Below are positions 35,783-45,983 of a DNA stretch of 64,000 bases, piece by piece (the first letter of the stretch is position 1; every line of letters starts with the position of its first letter). This DNA comes from Rhizobium sp. CC-YZS058 (GTDB taxonomy: Bacteria > Pseudomonadota > Alphaproteobacteria > Rhizobiales > Rhizobiaceae). Position numbers and translations under genes: made by a program. The DNA is taken from positions 2,010,001-2,074,000 of the forward strand of contig NZ_JAYESJ010000001.1 of assembly GCF_034720595.1 (NCBI RefSeq), given 5' to 3'. The notes below the pieces were generated by a model. It saw nothing but the letters and a program-made list of their open reading frames with translations, was not told the DNA's origin and did no database searches.

Positions 35783-35807
35783 TCCCGTTCAGCCAGGAGC
35801 CACGATC

Positions 35808-36662
35808 ATGTTCAGGAGCAACCTTCCGACCGGAGTTGGCCTCGGCTTCAAGCCCGAGCATTTCCCTGCCATTCTCACCGCAGACGACCGCCCGGCTTTC
35901 TTCGAGATCCACGCGGAAAACTATATGGGCGCCGGCGGCATGCCGCATGCCATGCTCGCGGCGCTGCGCCGGGATCATGCGCTCTCCATCCACGGTGTCG
36001 GCCTTTCGATCGGCGGAGAGCAGCCGCTCGACCAAAACCATCTCGACCGGTTGCGGGTTCTCTGCGACCGCTACGAGCCGGAGAGCTTCTCCGAGCATCT
36101 GGCCTGGTCGTCCCACGACCAGCAGTTCCTGAACGATCTCCTGGCCCTGCCCTATACCGACCGGACGCTGCAGATCGTCTGCGACCATATCGACGCGGTG
36201 CAGGCGCGGCTCAAGCGGCAGATGCTGCTGGAGAACCCCGCCACCTATCTGGTCTTCAGCGACAGCACCTGGGAGGAAACGGCGTTTCTCGCCGAAATCG
36301 TACGCCGCACCGGCTGCGGGCTGCTGCTCGACATCAACAACGTCTTCGTGGCGTGCGGCAATCATGGCGTGGAGCCGGAAGCCTATCTGTCTCGCTTTCC
36401 GCTCGGCGCCGTCGGCGAAATTCATCTGGCCGGCCACGCCGAACGGTCGGACGGAGCGGGTGGAACCATCCTGATCGACAGCCATGACAGGCCGGTCATC
36501 GATCCTGTCTGGGCGCTCTATGCCTCGACCCTTTCCCGCATGGGACCGCGCGCGACACTGATCGAATGGGACAACGACGTTCCCGACTGGAGCGTGCTCA
36601 TGGGCGAGGCCGCGCAGGCGCGGGCGATCCTGACCGGCTGCATGCAGATCGCGGCGGAGTGA
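35808..36662 (+). CDS. bufB: DUF692 / MNIO-family RiPP-modifying oxidase
   Basis: A 284-residue TIM-barrel enzyme of the multinuclear non-heme iron oxidative family, related to MbnB of methanobactin synthesis. Candidate iron ligands and conserved motifs are [24 protein letters not shown] (His62), FSEHLAWS (Glu96, His97), LENPATY (Glu142), [14 protein letters not shown] (Asp175, Asn177/178), EIHLAGHAE (His206, His210), IDSHD and [11 protein letters not shown] (Glu253, Asp255). It is predicted to oxidise cysteine side chains of BufA in the cytoplasm using O2. The ATG at 35808 is preceded by AGGAG; a much longer frame upstream overlaps bufA out of frame. The stop overlaps the putative translational signal of bufC. 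Confidence 0.93.
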   Translation: MFRSNLPTGVGLGFKPEHFPAILTADDRPAFFEIHAENYMGAGGMPHAMLAALRRDHALSIHGVGLSIGGEQPLDQNHLDRLRVLCDRYEPESFSEHLAWSSHDQQFLNDLLALPYTDRTLQIVCDHIDAVQARLKRQMLLENPATYLVFSDSTWEETAFLAEIVRRTGCGLLLDINNVFVACGNHGVEPEAYLSRFPLGAVGEIHLAGHAERSDGAGGTILIDSHDRPVIDPVWALYASTLSRMGPRATLIEWDNDVPDWSVLMGEAAQARAILTGCMQIAAE

Positions 36663-36667
36663 CGGAC

Positions 36668-37438
36668 ATGGACCGGCGCTTGCAAACATCCTTCGCCTCG
36701 GCGCTGCTCGACGTCCCGCCAACGGTGCCGGCCGAAATCGCGCGGACCGACGGCGCCGATCCAAGGAGCCGGTTCGAGGTCTATCGCAACAATGTCCAGT
36801 CCGCCCTTGCTTCAGCGCTTTCTGCCCGGTTTCCGGCAACGGAGCAGGTGGTGGGCGCGCCCTTCTTTCGGGCGATGGCGCTTGCCTATGCGCGCGCTCA
36901 TCCGCCCCGCTCGCCTCTCCTTCTCGGCTATGGAGACGGAATGCCGGCGTTCGTGAGCGCATTTCCGCCGGCGCAGGCTCTGCCTTATCTCGCCGATCTC
37001 ATGCGGCTCGAAGTGCTGCGCGGCCGCGCCTATCACGCGGCCGATTGCGGTGTGCTCGACCCTGCCCGGCTGGCCTCATGTCCCGCCGAGGCGATCGAGA
37101 GCCTGAGGCTTCGCCTTCACCCCTCGGCCGGATGGCTCTCGTCCCCCTATCCCGTGCTGACGGTCTGGCGGATGAACAGCGGGTTGCAGCCGCTGGCGCC
37201 GATCGCCGACTGGGGCGGAGAAGACGTGCTGGTCGTGCGTCCGCATCTCACCCTTCATGTCCACGCCCTGCCACAGGGCACGGGCGCCTTTCTCACCGCT
37301 CTCGCCGACGGCCTGCCACTCGGCCCGGCCGCCAGCCGAACCGCCGCCGAAGCCGATGGCTTCGACCTCCACGAAACCCTGGCCTTCGTCCTCAGCTGCG
37401 GCGTCCTGGCCGATCTCGAAGAAAGCTCGCTCCCATGA
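36668..37438 (+). CDS. bufC: DUF2063-family partner protein of the MNIO enzyme
   Basis: The 256-residue product starts with the DUF2063 helical domain: [49 protein letters not shown] and [27 protein letters not shown]2063 and MbnC-like proteins bind the RiPP leader and the MNIO oxidase and are needed for cysteine modification. The annotation 'DNA-binding domain' used for some members is probably misleading here. I chose the ATG at 36668, eight bases after GGAG; a GTG at 36659 overlapping the bufB stop is an alternative. The end overlaps the DoxX gene by ATGA, so bufB, bufC and doxX are translationally coupled. Confidence 0.9.
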   Translation: MDRRLQTSFASALLDVPPTVPAEIARTDGADPRSRFEVYRNNVQSALASALSARFPATEQVVGAPFFRAMALAYARAHPPRSPLLLGYGDGMPAFVSAFPPAQALPYLADLMRLEVLRGRAYHAADCGVLDPARLASCPAEAIESLRLRLHPSAGWLSSPYPVLTVWRMNSGLQPLAPIADWGGEDVLVVRPHLTLHVHALPQGTGAFLTALADGLPLGPAASRTAAEADGFDLHETLAFVLSCGVLADLEESSLP

Positions 37439-37917
37439 CCGTCGATGTGCCTCACTCGGGACAGGACAGCGCCTATGGCCAACGGCTGCAGAGGCTGCGC
37501 GCCCTGCCCGGCCGTATCCCGCTCGATCTCCTGCTCGTTCTGTCCCGCTTGTCGATCGCTGCCACCTTCTGGCGCTCGGGCCAGACGAAGCTCGACGGTT
37601 TCGCGGTCAGCGATTCGGCACTCTATCTGTTCGAGAACGAGTACCGGCTGCCGCTGATCGATCCGTGGCTGGCGGCCCATCTCGCCGCCCTGGCCGAGCA
37701 TCTCTTCCCGGCCCTCCTCGTCATCGGGCTCGCCAGCCGGCTCTCGGCAATGGCCTTGCTCGGCATGACGCTGGTGATCGAGGTCTTCGTCTATCCGGAT
37801 GCCTGGCCGACGCACGGGCTCTGGGCAGCGGCCCTTTTGCTCATCATCCGCTCCGGCCCGGGCCGCCTGTCGCTGGACGCACGTCTGGTCCGCAAGGGGC
37901 TCGCGGCTGGCGTCTGA
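37435..37917 (+). CDS. DoxX-family membrane protein of the buf operon
   Basis: A 160-residue integral membrane protein with about four helices ([74 protein letters not shown]). [14 protein letters not shown] and the acidic [12 protein letters not shown] loop are typical of DoxX/DUF6 quinone-linked proteins. DoxX genes regularly close DUF2282-DUF692-DUF2063 operons. They may supply electrons for the oxidase or handle thiol redox, but the role is unproven. It overlaps bufC by ATGA. A GC-rich hairpin follows. Confidence 0.88.
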   Translation: MTVDVPHSGQDSAYGQRLQRLRALPGRIPLDLLLVLSRLSIAATFWRSGQTKLDGFAVSDSALYLFENEYRLPLIDPWLAAHLAALAEHLFPALLVIGLASRLSAMALLGMTLVIEVFVYPDAWPTHGLWAAALLLIIRSGPGRLSLDARLVRKGLAAGV

Positions 37918-37935
37918 CGGGGCAGCTCATGTGGA

Positions 37936-37969
37936 CGCCGGAGGGGGCAAGAAATCGCGCCCTCCGGCG
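37936..37969. terminator. Hairpin between convergent buf operon and ABC exporter
   Basis: CGCCGGAGGG (37936-37945) pairs perfectly with CCCTCCGGCG (37960-37969). It fills the 59-base gap between two convergent units. Neither side has a T-tract, so it is called a terminator on position rather than on full intrinsic-terminator form. Confidence 0.55.
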
Positions 37970-37976
37970 GATGTCG

Positions 37977-39848
<1,872 letters not shown>

Positions 39849-40331
39849 TGTCAAGCTCCCTTGAGGGAATGGCCGATGGGAGGGACGGGCCTGAAGTCGG
39901 TGGCAGTCCGCGCATCGGATGGAAAAAGGAGGCGGCCAGCCGCATCCGGTTCATCGTGGGGGATCGGGCCTCAAAAACCGGGGCGGCACGAAGGACGTGC
40001 CGGGCGCGCGACGGCGCAAGAAGGTTTCCGAGAAGAAGCGGCGCGAACCGTCAGCCGAGCCAGGCTGGAGAGAGAAGGCGCAGGCCAGCGCTGAGCGGGT
40101 GATCCATGGAATGCCTCCTCCAAAGGTTCGTGTTGGCGCAGGCGGGTGTCATAGCCGCTTTTTCCGCGCCGTGCCACCCCCGGCTGCACGCTTCGACGTG
40201 CGAGCGCCGGATCGGAACTTCCTGTTGCCATTCGATCACGCGCCGTCTTGCGCGGAACCAAGCGGCGGCGGCATCGACAGCCCCCTTCGGCTTTGCTAGG
40301 CAGCAGGCCCGCCCTCCGCCGGTCAGCACCC
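39849..40331. other. Divergent region ABC exporter / trmL
   Basis: About 480 bases. Apart from the 18-codon leader candidate at 40051-40107 and a small hairpin (GGCACG-AAGGA-CGTGCC, 39985-40001), I see no supported gene. On the minus strand the hairpin is followed six bases later by a TTTTT run, weakly resembling a terminator located between the leader ORF and the exporter gene. Confidence 0.35.
40051..40107 (-). CDS. Possible 18-residue leader peptide upstream of ABC exporter
   Basis: The short frame MDHPLSAGLRLLSPAWLG ends in TGA. It is preceded by GGAGGAGG (40114-40121) with six bases to the ATG, a stronger Shine-Dalgarno than almost any gene in the window. It lies about 200 bases before the ABC exporter on the same strand, with a terminator-like hairpin in between. 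It could be a regulatory leader or an independent small protein. There is no homology evidence, only the ribosome-binding site. Confidence 0.4.
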   Translation of the reverse strand: MDHPLSAGLRLLSPAWLG

Positions 40332-40814
40332 ATGCCGTCTTCCTCCCTCCGCATTGCCCTTTACCAGCCTGATATTGCCGGGAACACCGGCACGATCCTG
40401 CGCCTGGCGGCCTGCCTTGGGCTCAGCGTCGATCTCATCGAACCGGCCGGCTTTGCGCTGTCCGACCGGAACCTGAAGCGCGCGGGGCTCGACTATCTGG
40501 CGAGCGTCGTGCTGACCCGCCACGCCAGCTGGCAGGCCTTCGAGGCCTGGCGGGCCGAAACGGGCCGGCGCCTGATCCTTGCCTCGACCAAGGCCGCCCT
40601 GCCCTATACGCAACATGCGTTTGCGGACAGCGACATCCTGATCTTCGGGCGCGAGAGCGCCGGCGTTCCGGATTCGGTGCACGCGGTGGCGGACGCGCGA
40701 ATTCTCATACCCATGGTCGAAGGCCAGAGGTCGCTGAACCTTGCCATGTCGGTCGCGATGATCGCCGGCGAGGCGCTTCGCCAGACGCAGTGGGTTGGAC
40801 ACGCTGGAGGATAA
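40332..40814 (+). CDS. trmL: tRNA (cytidine(34)-2'-O)-methyltransferase
   Basis: TrmL is a SPOUT-class methyltransferase that modifies the wobble base of leucine tRNAs. The 160-residue product has IALYQPDIAGNTGTILRLAACLG, then LIEPAGFALSDRNLKRAGLDYL. The knotted AdoMet site is FGRESAGVPDSVH and IPMVEGQRSLNLAMSVAMIAGEALRQ. The ATG at 40332 starts the conserved part; the longer frame adds 28 unrelated codons. The petABC ... trmL ... hemF order is familiar from rhizobia. Confidence 0.95.
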   Translation: MPSSSLRIALYQPDIAGNTGTILRLAACLGLSVDLIEPAGFALSDRNLKRAGLDYLASVVLTRHASWQAFEAWRAETGRRLILASTKAALPYTQHAFADSDILIFGRESAGVPDSVHAVADARILIPMVEGQRSLNLAMSVAMIAGEALRQTQWVGHAGG

Positions 40815-40819
40815 GGCGC

Positions 40820-41080
40820 TCAGTCTGCGGTCGGCAGCCGGCGCATGGTGAATTCGATTGCCCCGTCCTCCAGCTGCCGCCAGCTCTCCACCTCCGTCCA
40901 GTAAGCGGCCTTGGGCCAGGTTTCGAACCATTCCTGCGCCTTTTCACGCGCGGCGGGCCGGTCGAGGCGGAAGGTTTCGCGCACGAAGAGGCTGTCGCGC
41001 GCCTGCGGCCGGCTCTGCCGGTGGCGGTGGATCTGTCGCTTGAGGCCGTCCAGGGGCGGCCGCTTCGGAAGTCTTGCCAT
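40820..41080 (-). CDS. Conserved small hypothetical protein
   Basis: An 86-residue protein, basic at its N-terminus ([22 protein letters not shown]) and with the stretch [52 protein letters not shown]. It converges with trmL five bases away and is divergent from hemF. It looks like a small conserved rhizobial protein of no known function. No membrane segment or signal is seen. Confidence 0.7.
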   Translation of the reverse strand: MARLPKRPPLDGLKRQIHRHRQSRPQARDSLFVRETFRLDRPAAREKAQEWFETWPKAAYWTEVESWRQLEDGAIEFTMRRLPTAD

Positions 41081-41250
41081 GCCGCTCCCTCGCCGTGAAC
41101 CAACAGGGAAAAGATAGGGTCAAGGCACGCATTTTGCGAGTCGATTCGCGGCCTAAGGCAAATTGCGTTAATGCGGCTGGACGCCGTGATTCGTCGCCCG
41201 CGGACACCCTCCGCACCCACGATCACGCATGTATTGCCCGAGGACCCGCC

Positions 41251-42162
41251 ATGGAACGACCCAGCCTGCCGATCGGCCTGCCCGACGATATCGAGGAGAA
41301 GAAGGCCAAGGCGCGCGCCTGGTTCGAAACGCTGCGCGACACGATCTGCAGTGCCTTCGAGGGACTGGAAGACGAGCTGACCGGCCCGCTGTCCGAGACG
41401 CCGCCCGGTCGGTTCGAGCGCAAGCCTTGGAGCCGCGACGGCGGAGAGGGCGGCGGCGGCGTGATGTCGATGATGAGCGGCCGCGTCTTCGAAAAGGTCG
41501 GCGTTCACACCTCGACCGTCCATGGCGAGTTCTCGCCGGAATTCCGGGCCCAGATCCCGGGTGCGGCGGAAGATCCGCGCTTTTGGGCCTCGGGCATTTC
41601 GCTCATCGCCCACCCGGTCAATCCGCATGTGCCCACGGTGCACATGAACACGCGGATGGTCGTCACCACCAGCCACTGGTTTGGCGGCGGTGCCGATCTG
41701 ACGCCGGTGCTCAACCGTCGCCGGGCGATGACCGATCCCGACACGGTGCTTTTCCACCGCGGCCTCGAAATCGCCTGCCAGCGCCATGCGGTCGCCGACC
41801 ATCCCCGGTTCAAGGCCTGGTGCGACGAGTATTTCTTCCTCAAGCATCGCAACGAGCCGCGCGGAACGGGCGGCATCTTCTATGACTGGCTGCATTCCGG
41901 CGCGGAGAAGGGCGGCTGGGAGGCGGACTTCGCCTTTACCCAGGATGTGGGCCGCGCCTTTGCCATGGTCTATCCGAAGATCGTGCGCGGCAACTTCAAC
42001 ACGCCCTGGACGGAGGAGGACCGCGATGAGCAGCTCATCCGGCGTGGCCGCTATGTGGAGTTCAATCTCCTCTATGATCGCGGCACGATCTTCGGCCTGA
42101 AGACCGGAGGCAATGTCGAGTCGATCCTCTCCTCCCTGCCCCCTGTGGTGCGCTATCCCTGA
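41251..42162 (+). CDS. hemF: Oxygen-dependent coproporphyrinogen III oxidase
   Basis: HemF decarboxylates two propionates of coproporphyrinogen III with O2 to form protoporphyrinogen IX in heme synthesis. The 303-residue product shows the family signatures [60 protein letters not shown] and [31 protein letters not shown]. The ATG at 41251 ([13 protein letters not shown]) is the family-like start. I found no clear FNR/FixK box upstream. Confidence 0.97.
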   Translation: MERPSLPIGLPDDIEEKKAKARAWFETLRDTICSAFEGLEDELTGPLSETPPGRFERKPWSRDGGEGGGGVMSMMSGRVFEKVGVHTSTVHGEFSPEFRAQIPGAAEDPRFWASGISLIAHPVNPHVPTVHMNTRMVVTTSHWFGGGADLTPVLNRRRAMTDPDTVLFHRGLEIACQRHAVADHPRFKAWCDEYFFLKHRNEPRGTGGIFYDWLHSGAEKGGWEADFAFTQDVGRAFAMVYPKIVRGNFNTPWTEEDRDEQLIRRGRYVEFNLLYDRGTIFGLKTGGNVESILSSLPPVVRYP

Positions 42163-42227
42163 GCATGGGTGAACAAAACGCATCCGCCGAAGTTGGATGG
42201 GCACCACATCCGCACGGAGGACAGATC

Positions 42228-42530
42228 ATGGTGTTCAAGCAACGCGCCTTCTTTGGCGACCCGGCCCTGGAAGAGGACCCGCAGGGCAGCGCCGACCTCG
42301 AAAGCCGGGTCGCCGGTATGCTGGCGGGCGTTCAGGGGCTGGAAGCCTCAGAGATCGACGTCGTCGCCAGCGGAACGACGATCACCCTGTCCGGCTTCGT
42401 CGCCTCGTTGGAAGAAATCGAGCGGGCAGCCGAAGCCGCCAGGGCGGTCGAAGGCGTCACCGCGGTCGATAACCGCCTCACCACGCCCGATCGCGACAGC
42501 GCAACGGCGGAGCGGGACCGGAAGGTGTGA
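42228..42530 (+). CDS. BON-domain protein
   Basis: A 100-residue protein with one BON domain from about residue 20: DLESRVAGMLAGVQGLEASEIDVVASGTTITLSGFVASLEEIERAAEAARAVEGVTAVDNRL. BON domains bind membranes or ligands. No signal peptide is seen, so it is probably cytoplasmic, unlike OsmY. The ATG at 42228 has GGAGG seven bases before it (42216-42220), replacing the longer frame that begins at 42165. Confidence 0.85.
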   Translation: MVFKQRAFFGDPALEEDPQGSADLESRVAGMLAGVQGLEASEIDVVASGTTITLSGFVASLEEIERAAEAARAVEGVTAVDNRLTTPDRDSATAERDRKV

Positions 42531-42600
42531 CGCACATTTGGTCTGCCCGGCCGTATTGTCCGCAGAGACAGCTTTTGATTGCGAGGCCAGAAAACCCCTT

Positions 42601-42796
42601 CTGGCCTGCCGGCCATCTCCCCCACAAGGGGGGAGAGACCGTGTGGCGGTCGCTCGCCCCCTTTGAGCGTTGGAAGCTGGGTTGGCGAACAAGGGGAATA
42701 CGTTGGCGCGCGCTGCAGAATGAAAAGGATGAGGACTTCCGCCCAAAAAGCGGCTGGGTCTCTCCCCCCTTGTAGGGGAGATGGGCGGCAGGCCAG
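42601..42796. repeat. RIME-like palindromic intergenic repeat
   Basis: Two arms of about 40 bases, at 42601-42640 and 42757-42796, are near-perfect reverse complements of each other. Each arm contains an inner palindrome CTCCCCC(A/T)ACAAGGGGG-like core. They flank about 116 bases. The CTGGCCTGCC...CATCTCCCC pattern is typical of Rhizobium intergenic mosaic (RIME-type) elements found in many copies in rhizobial genomes. It occupies the 333-base gap between the BON gene and the Mla operon's 3' end. Confidence 0.7.
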
Positions 42797-42863
42797 AGGG
42801 GGACTTGTCACGCGCACAGGTCGTTCTGACAGGGTCGGCCTGCAGCAGAGACGACTCTTACCC

Positions 42864-43475
42864 TCAGATCTGCTTCAGCGTCCAGGCCACGATCTCGGCG
42901 ACGACCTGAGCGGCGGCGGTGTCGAGGCCCTTGACGAAGGCGGGCTTGCCGGAGCCACTGACGGGGGCGACGGCGCGGAAGGCGCGCTGGGCGCGAACAG
43001 TGCCGTTGCGGTCGTTGACAATCTTCACGAAGATTTCGACCACGGCATCATTGGCGCCCGTCTCCACCTCGAAAGCGCGGATCTCGCTGACGACCTGATA
43101 GTCGATCGCCAGGCCCTCGCCCGGCTTGCCGACGCCGCCGACCTTGCCAGAGTTTTCGAACGCCTGCACGATCTTGGCCTGCACCATGCGCGGCAGACGG
43201 TCGCTCCACTGCGAATCGGCGAGATATTGCAGCTCGGCGCCCTTCAGCCGCACGACGATCTGCTCGCTGTTCAGCGCCTTCAGGGCCGTCGGCTCGGGCA
43301 CGAGGATCTGACGCCCGGTGGACGCCGGTCCGGCCACGGTCGGGACCGAGGACAGGCTGTAGGTGTCGTTGTTGGCCTTGCCGGCACAGGCGGAGAGGGC
43401 GGCGAGGAGAAGAACAACGGACGACGCCCGGAAAAACCCTGCCTGCCGCTTGATACTGATGTCCGGGAAAACCAT
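42864..43475 (-). CDS. ABC-type transport auxiliary lipoprotein of the Mla/MCE operon
   Basis: The 203-residue product has a lipoprotein signal ending LLAALSAC (lipobox LSAC) and a PqiC/YrbD-linked auxiliary domain. Conserved parts are VVRLKGAELQYLADSQWSDRLPRMVQAKIVQAFENSGKVGGVGK, IDYQVVSEIRAFEVETG and RAQRAFRAVAPVSGSG. In alphaproteobacteria this lipoprotein accompanies MCE systems and links the MCE tunnel to the outer membrane, in place of MlaB/MlaC. The ATG at 43475 begins the signal peptide; 19 upstream codons are dropped. It is the last gene of the operon, about 195 bases after the MCE gene. Confidence 0.88.
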   Translation of the reverse strand: MVFPDISIKRQAGFFRASSVVLLLAALSACAGKANNDTYSLSSVPTVAGPASTGRQILVPEPTALKALNSEQIVVRLKGAELQYLADSQWSDRLPRMVQAKIVQAFENSGKVGGVGKPGEGLAIDYQVVSEIRAFEVETGANDAVVEIFVKIVNDRNGTVRAQRAFRAVAPVSGSGKPAFVKGLDTAAAQVVAEIVAWTLKQI

Positions 43476-43670
43476 GCGTTTCAAAACCCTTATCGTTCCG
43501 CAGCAACTTAAAGAGGCGGACGCCGCTGGCAAGGCCTAAGCGCTCCCGAATGTAAGCTCTGTCGAAGAAATCCGTGAGGCAGTGCAGACTTGCCACGCCT
43601 GCTCCGCGATCCCCGCCGCGCAAGCGGCGGAGGACGCGGGAAAGCCAGGCAAACGAGGCGGTGGCGCGCC

Positions 43671-45041
43671 TCAGCGGCGCGTGCGCCCGTCATATTGCTT
43701 GACGGTCTCGCCCCCGAACAGCAGGCGCTGCGGGTTCTTGTCGAAATTGTCGACCGTCGAATCAAGCGTCTGAACGGCACGGCGGGTGTCGTCGACCAAG
43801 GCCTCGATATCGCGCAGGCCCGTGGCGGAGAACCGGCGGAAATTGGCCGCGATCGGGCCGACCTGAGCGTTGATGTTGTCGGCGACATTGCGGAAGGAGG
43901 CGAGCGTCGACTTCACATCCTGGGAGATGCCCGGCGCGTCGGCATCGCCGAGGAAGCCGTCGAGCTTGACGAGGATGCCATCGACGCGGCTAGATGCGGC
44001 GTTCAGCTTGTTGGCCATTTCGGTCACGTTGGAGATGGTCTTGTCGATGTCGGGCCGGCGCTGGTTGATGTTGGCGGCGAGATCGGCGAAGGACGCCACG
44101 GCGCGACGCGCCTCCGCCCCGGCCGTCGATGCATCGTCAACGAAGGCGCTGATCTTGTCCGGGCTGATTGCCGCGACCAGCGTCGTGACCTGCGTCAGCG
44201 TCTGGGTCGCGCGGACACCGAAGCGCTCATAGGTATCAGCCGTACGGCGGACACTCTCCAGCGTATCGGTGACGCTGTCGGAAGCCGACTTCAGATTGCC
44301 GCTGATCTGTTCGACATTGCCGACAATGGTGCTGACCTTGCGGGGATCGACGGCCTTTACGAGCGCATCGGCAGAGGTGAGCGTCGAATCGAGCTTCTCC
44401 GCCGCGCCGTTGATGGAGGTCGAGAGCGCGCTGACGCTTTCCAGGAACTTGTCGATGCCTTCGGCATTGTCGGCGAGCGAGCGGGAAAAGCGGTCGGCAT
44501 TGTTGATCGTCTCGGTCAACGGGCCGCGCACGTCGGACACGAAGCCTTCGATATTGCCGATCGCATTGTCGGCCCGGTCGAGAATCTTGTCGGCGGTGGC
44601 GAGCAGGCTCGTCACGCTCGACTGATCCGCCTGGATCTGCGCCGAGCGGCCCTCTTCCTGCGCCTTCTGCAGGATGTTCTGCTCGCCCTTGTTGCCGCCG
44701 CTGAGCTCGATATAGGCCGCGCCCGTCAGGCCCTGGACCTCGAGCATGGCCTTGGTCGATTCGAGAACCGGCGTGTCGAGGGCGACCTCGGTCACGGCGA
44801 CGGAGAAGTTCGGATCGTTGGCATTGATGGCCAGACTGCGCACCGAGCCGACCGGGATGCCGTTGAAGCGAACGGCGGAGCCGACCGACAGGCCGTTGGC
44901 CGAGCCTGGAATCGAGACAACCAGCTCGACCATCTCGCCGCTGCGGCCATATTGCGACATCCAGTAGACGAAGCCGAAGGCGGCGAAGATGACAGCGACG
45001 GTGAAGAAGCCGACAATGGCGTAATTGGCTTTGGTTTCCAT
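43671..45041 (-). CDS. mlaD: MCE/MlaD-family lipid-transport protein
   Basis: A 456-residue protein with one N-terminal membrane helix (YAIVGFFTVAVIFAAFGFVYWM) and an MCE domain (about 38-120, VELVVSIPGSANGLSVGSAVRFNGIPVGSVRSLAI ... LEVQGLTGAAYIELSGG). A long C-terminal helical region has repeated Asp/Asn-rich heptads (VTDTLESVRRTADTYE, VASFADLAANINQRRPDIDKTI). Such long helices form the needle or barrel through which lipids pass between membranes. It is much longer than E. coli MlaD (183 residues) and resembles PqiB/LetB-like or Mycobacterium Mce organisation. It lies nine bases after the ATPase gene. Confidence 0.9.
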   Translation of the reverse strand: METKANYAIVGFFTVAVIFAAFGFVYWMSQYGRSGEMVELVVSIPGSANGLSVGSAVRFNGIPVGSVRSLAINANDPNFSVAVTEVALDTPVLESTKAMLEVQGLTGAAYIELSGGNKGEQNILQKAQEEGRSAQIQADQSSVTSLLATADKILDRADNAIGNIEGFVSDVRGPLTETINNADRFSRSLADNAEGIDKFLESVSALSTSINGAAEKLDSTLTSADALVKAVDPRKVSTIVGNVEQISGNLKSASDSVTDTLESVRRTADTYERFGVRATQTLTQVTTLVAAISPDKISAFVDDASTAGAEARRAVASFADLAANINQRRPDIDKTISNVTEMANKLNAASSRVDGILVKLDGFLGDADAPGISQDVKSTLASFRNVADNINAQVGPIAANFRRFSATGLRDIEALVDDTRRAVQTLDSTVDNFDKNPQRLLFGGETVKQYDGRTRR

Positions 45042-45050
45042 CGTGTGCGG

Positions 45051-45983
45051 TTATCCCTGCAGGCGGCTCTGCGCGCTTGGTGTTTCGACTTCGCCCGGCT
45101 CATCGCCGCGCGGCTCCTCGTCGCGGACGATCGAGCGGGCTCGCTTGCCCTTGAAATAGGACTGGACCCAGGGATCGTCGAAGGCGAGCATGTCCTCGAT
45201 GGTCCCCTCGACCAGAACACGCTTCTTGCCCAGAACGGCGATCCGGTCGCAAACGGAAAACAGGCTGTCCAGGTCGTGAGTCACCATATACACGGTGAGC
45301 CCCAGCGTGTCCCGCAGTTTGGCGATCAACTCATCGAACTCGGCGGCGCCGATTGGGTCGAGGCCGGAGGTCGGCTCGTCGAGAAAGACAAGATCCGGAT
45401 CGAGCGCCAGCGCACGGGCCAGCGCTGCGCGCTTGATCATGCCGCCCGAAAGCTCGGAGGGAAAACGGTCCGCCGCTTCCGGCGCAAGGCCGACGAGCTC
45501 GATCTTCAGCCGCGCGAGATCGTCCATCATCTCCTGCGGCAGGTCCATATATTCGCGCATCGGCACCTGGATGTTTTCCAGCACCGTCAGCGAGGAGAAG
45601 AGTGCGCCGTGCTGGAACAGCACGCCGAGCCGCGTATCGAGCGCGATGCGCTCGTCCGGCGTGGCCGCGTCGTAGTCGGCACCCAGGATCTCGATCGTGC
45701 CGGACCGGCGCGGGAGCAGCCGCAGAACCGTGCGCATCAGCACCGACTTGCCGGTGCCCGAGGCGCCGACGAAGCCGAGGATCTCGCCGCGACGGATGTC
45801 GAGGTTCAACTTGTCGAGCACGACATTCGAGCCGAAGCCGACCGTCAGGTCCTTGACCGACAGCACGATCTCGCGCTCGTCCTTGCCTTCGCTGGCCTGC
45901 GGCTGAACGCCGGTCGGGGTTGCATCCTCCTCGGCAAGGCGATCATTGTCGTCCAGATGCTGGTCCACCGCGTCCGCTCCCAT
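45051..45983 (-). CDS. mlaF: Mla-type ABC transporter ATPase
   Basis: A 310-residue ATPase with an unusual acidic N-terminal extension of about 38 residues. Walker A is GASGTGKSV, the Q-loop LFQHGALFSSLTVLEN, the signature ELSGGMIKRAALARALAL and Walker B LVFLDEPTSGLDPIG. The H-loop is MVTHDLDSLFSVCDRIAVL. It belongs to the MlaF/YrbF family that powers phospholipid transport with MlaE. It overlaps mlaE by one base (TGATG) and is followed by mlaD. Confidence 0.95.
   Translation of the reverse strand: MGADAVDQHLDDNDRLAEEDATPTGVQPQASEGKDEREIVLSVKDLTVGFGSNVVLDKLNLDIRRGEILGFVGASGTGKSVLMRTVLRLLPRRSGTIEILGADYDAATPDERIALDTRLGVLFQHGALFSSLTVLENIQVPMREYMDLPQEMMDDLARLKIELVGLAPEAADRFPSELSGGMIKRAALARALALDPDLVFLDEPTSGLDPIGAAEFDELIAKLRDTLGLTVYMVTHDLDSLFSVCDRIAVLGKKRVLVEGTIEDMLAFDDPWVQSYFKGKRARSIVRDEEPRGDEPGEVETPSAQSRLQG

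Noticed and set aside
34737..35807. Long 5' extension of the bufB frame through sigF and bufA
   Set aside because: It overlaps sigF antisense and bufA out of frame; the MNIO similarity begins exactly at the ATG with AGGAG at 35808.
35808..37438. Methanobactin MbnB/MbnC operon
   Set aside because: DUF692 and DUF2063-like proteins also make methanobactin, but the precursor here is a DUF2282 secreted protein with four cysteines and a Sec signal, and the operon has DoxX and SigF/NrsF, so bufferin type fits better.
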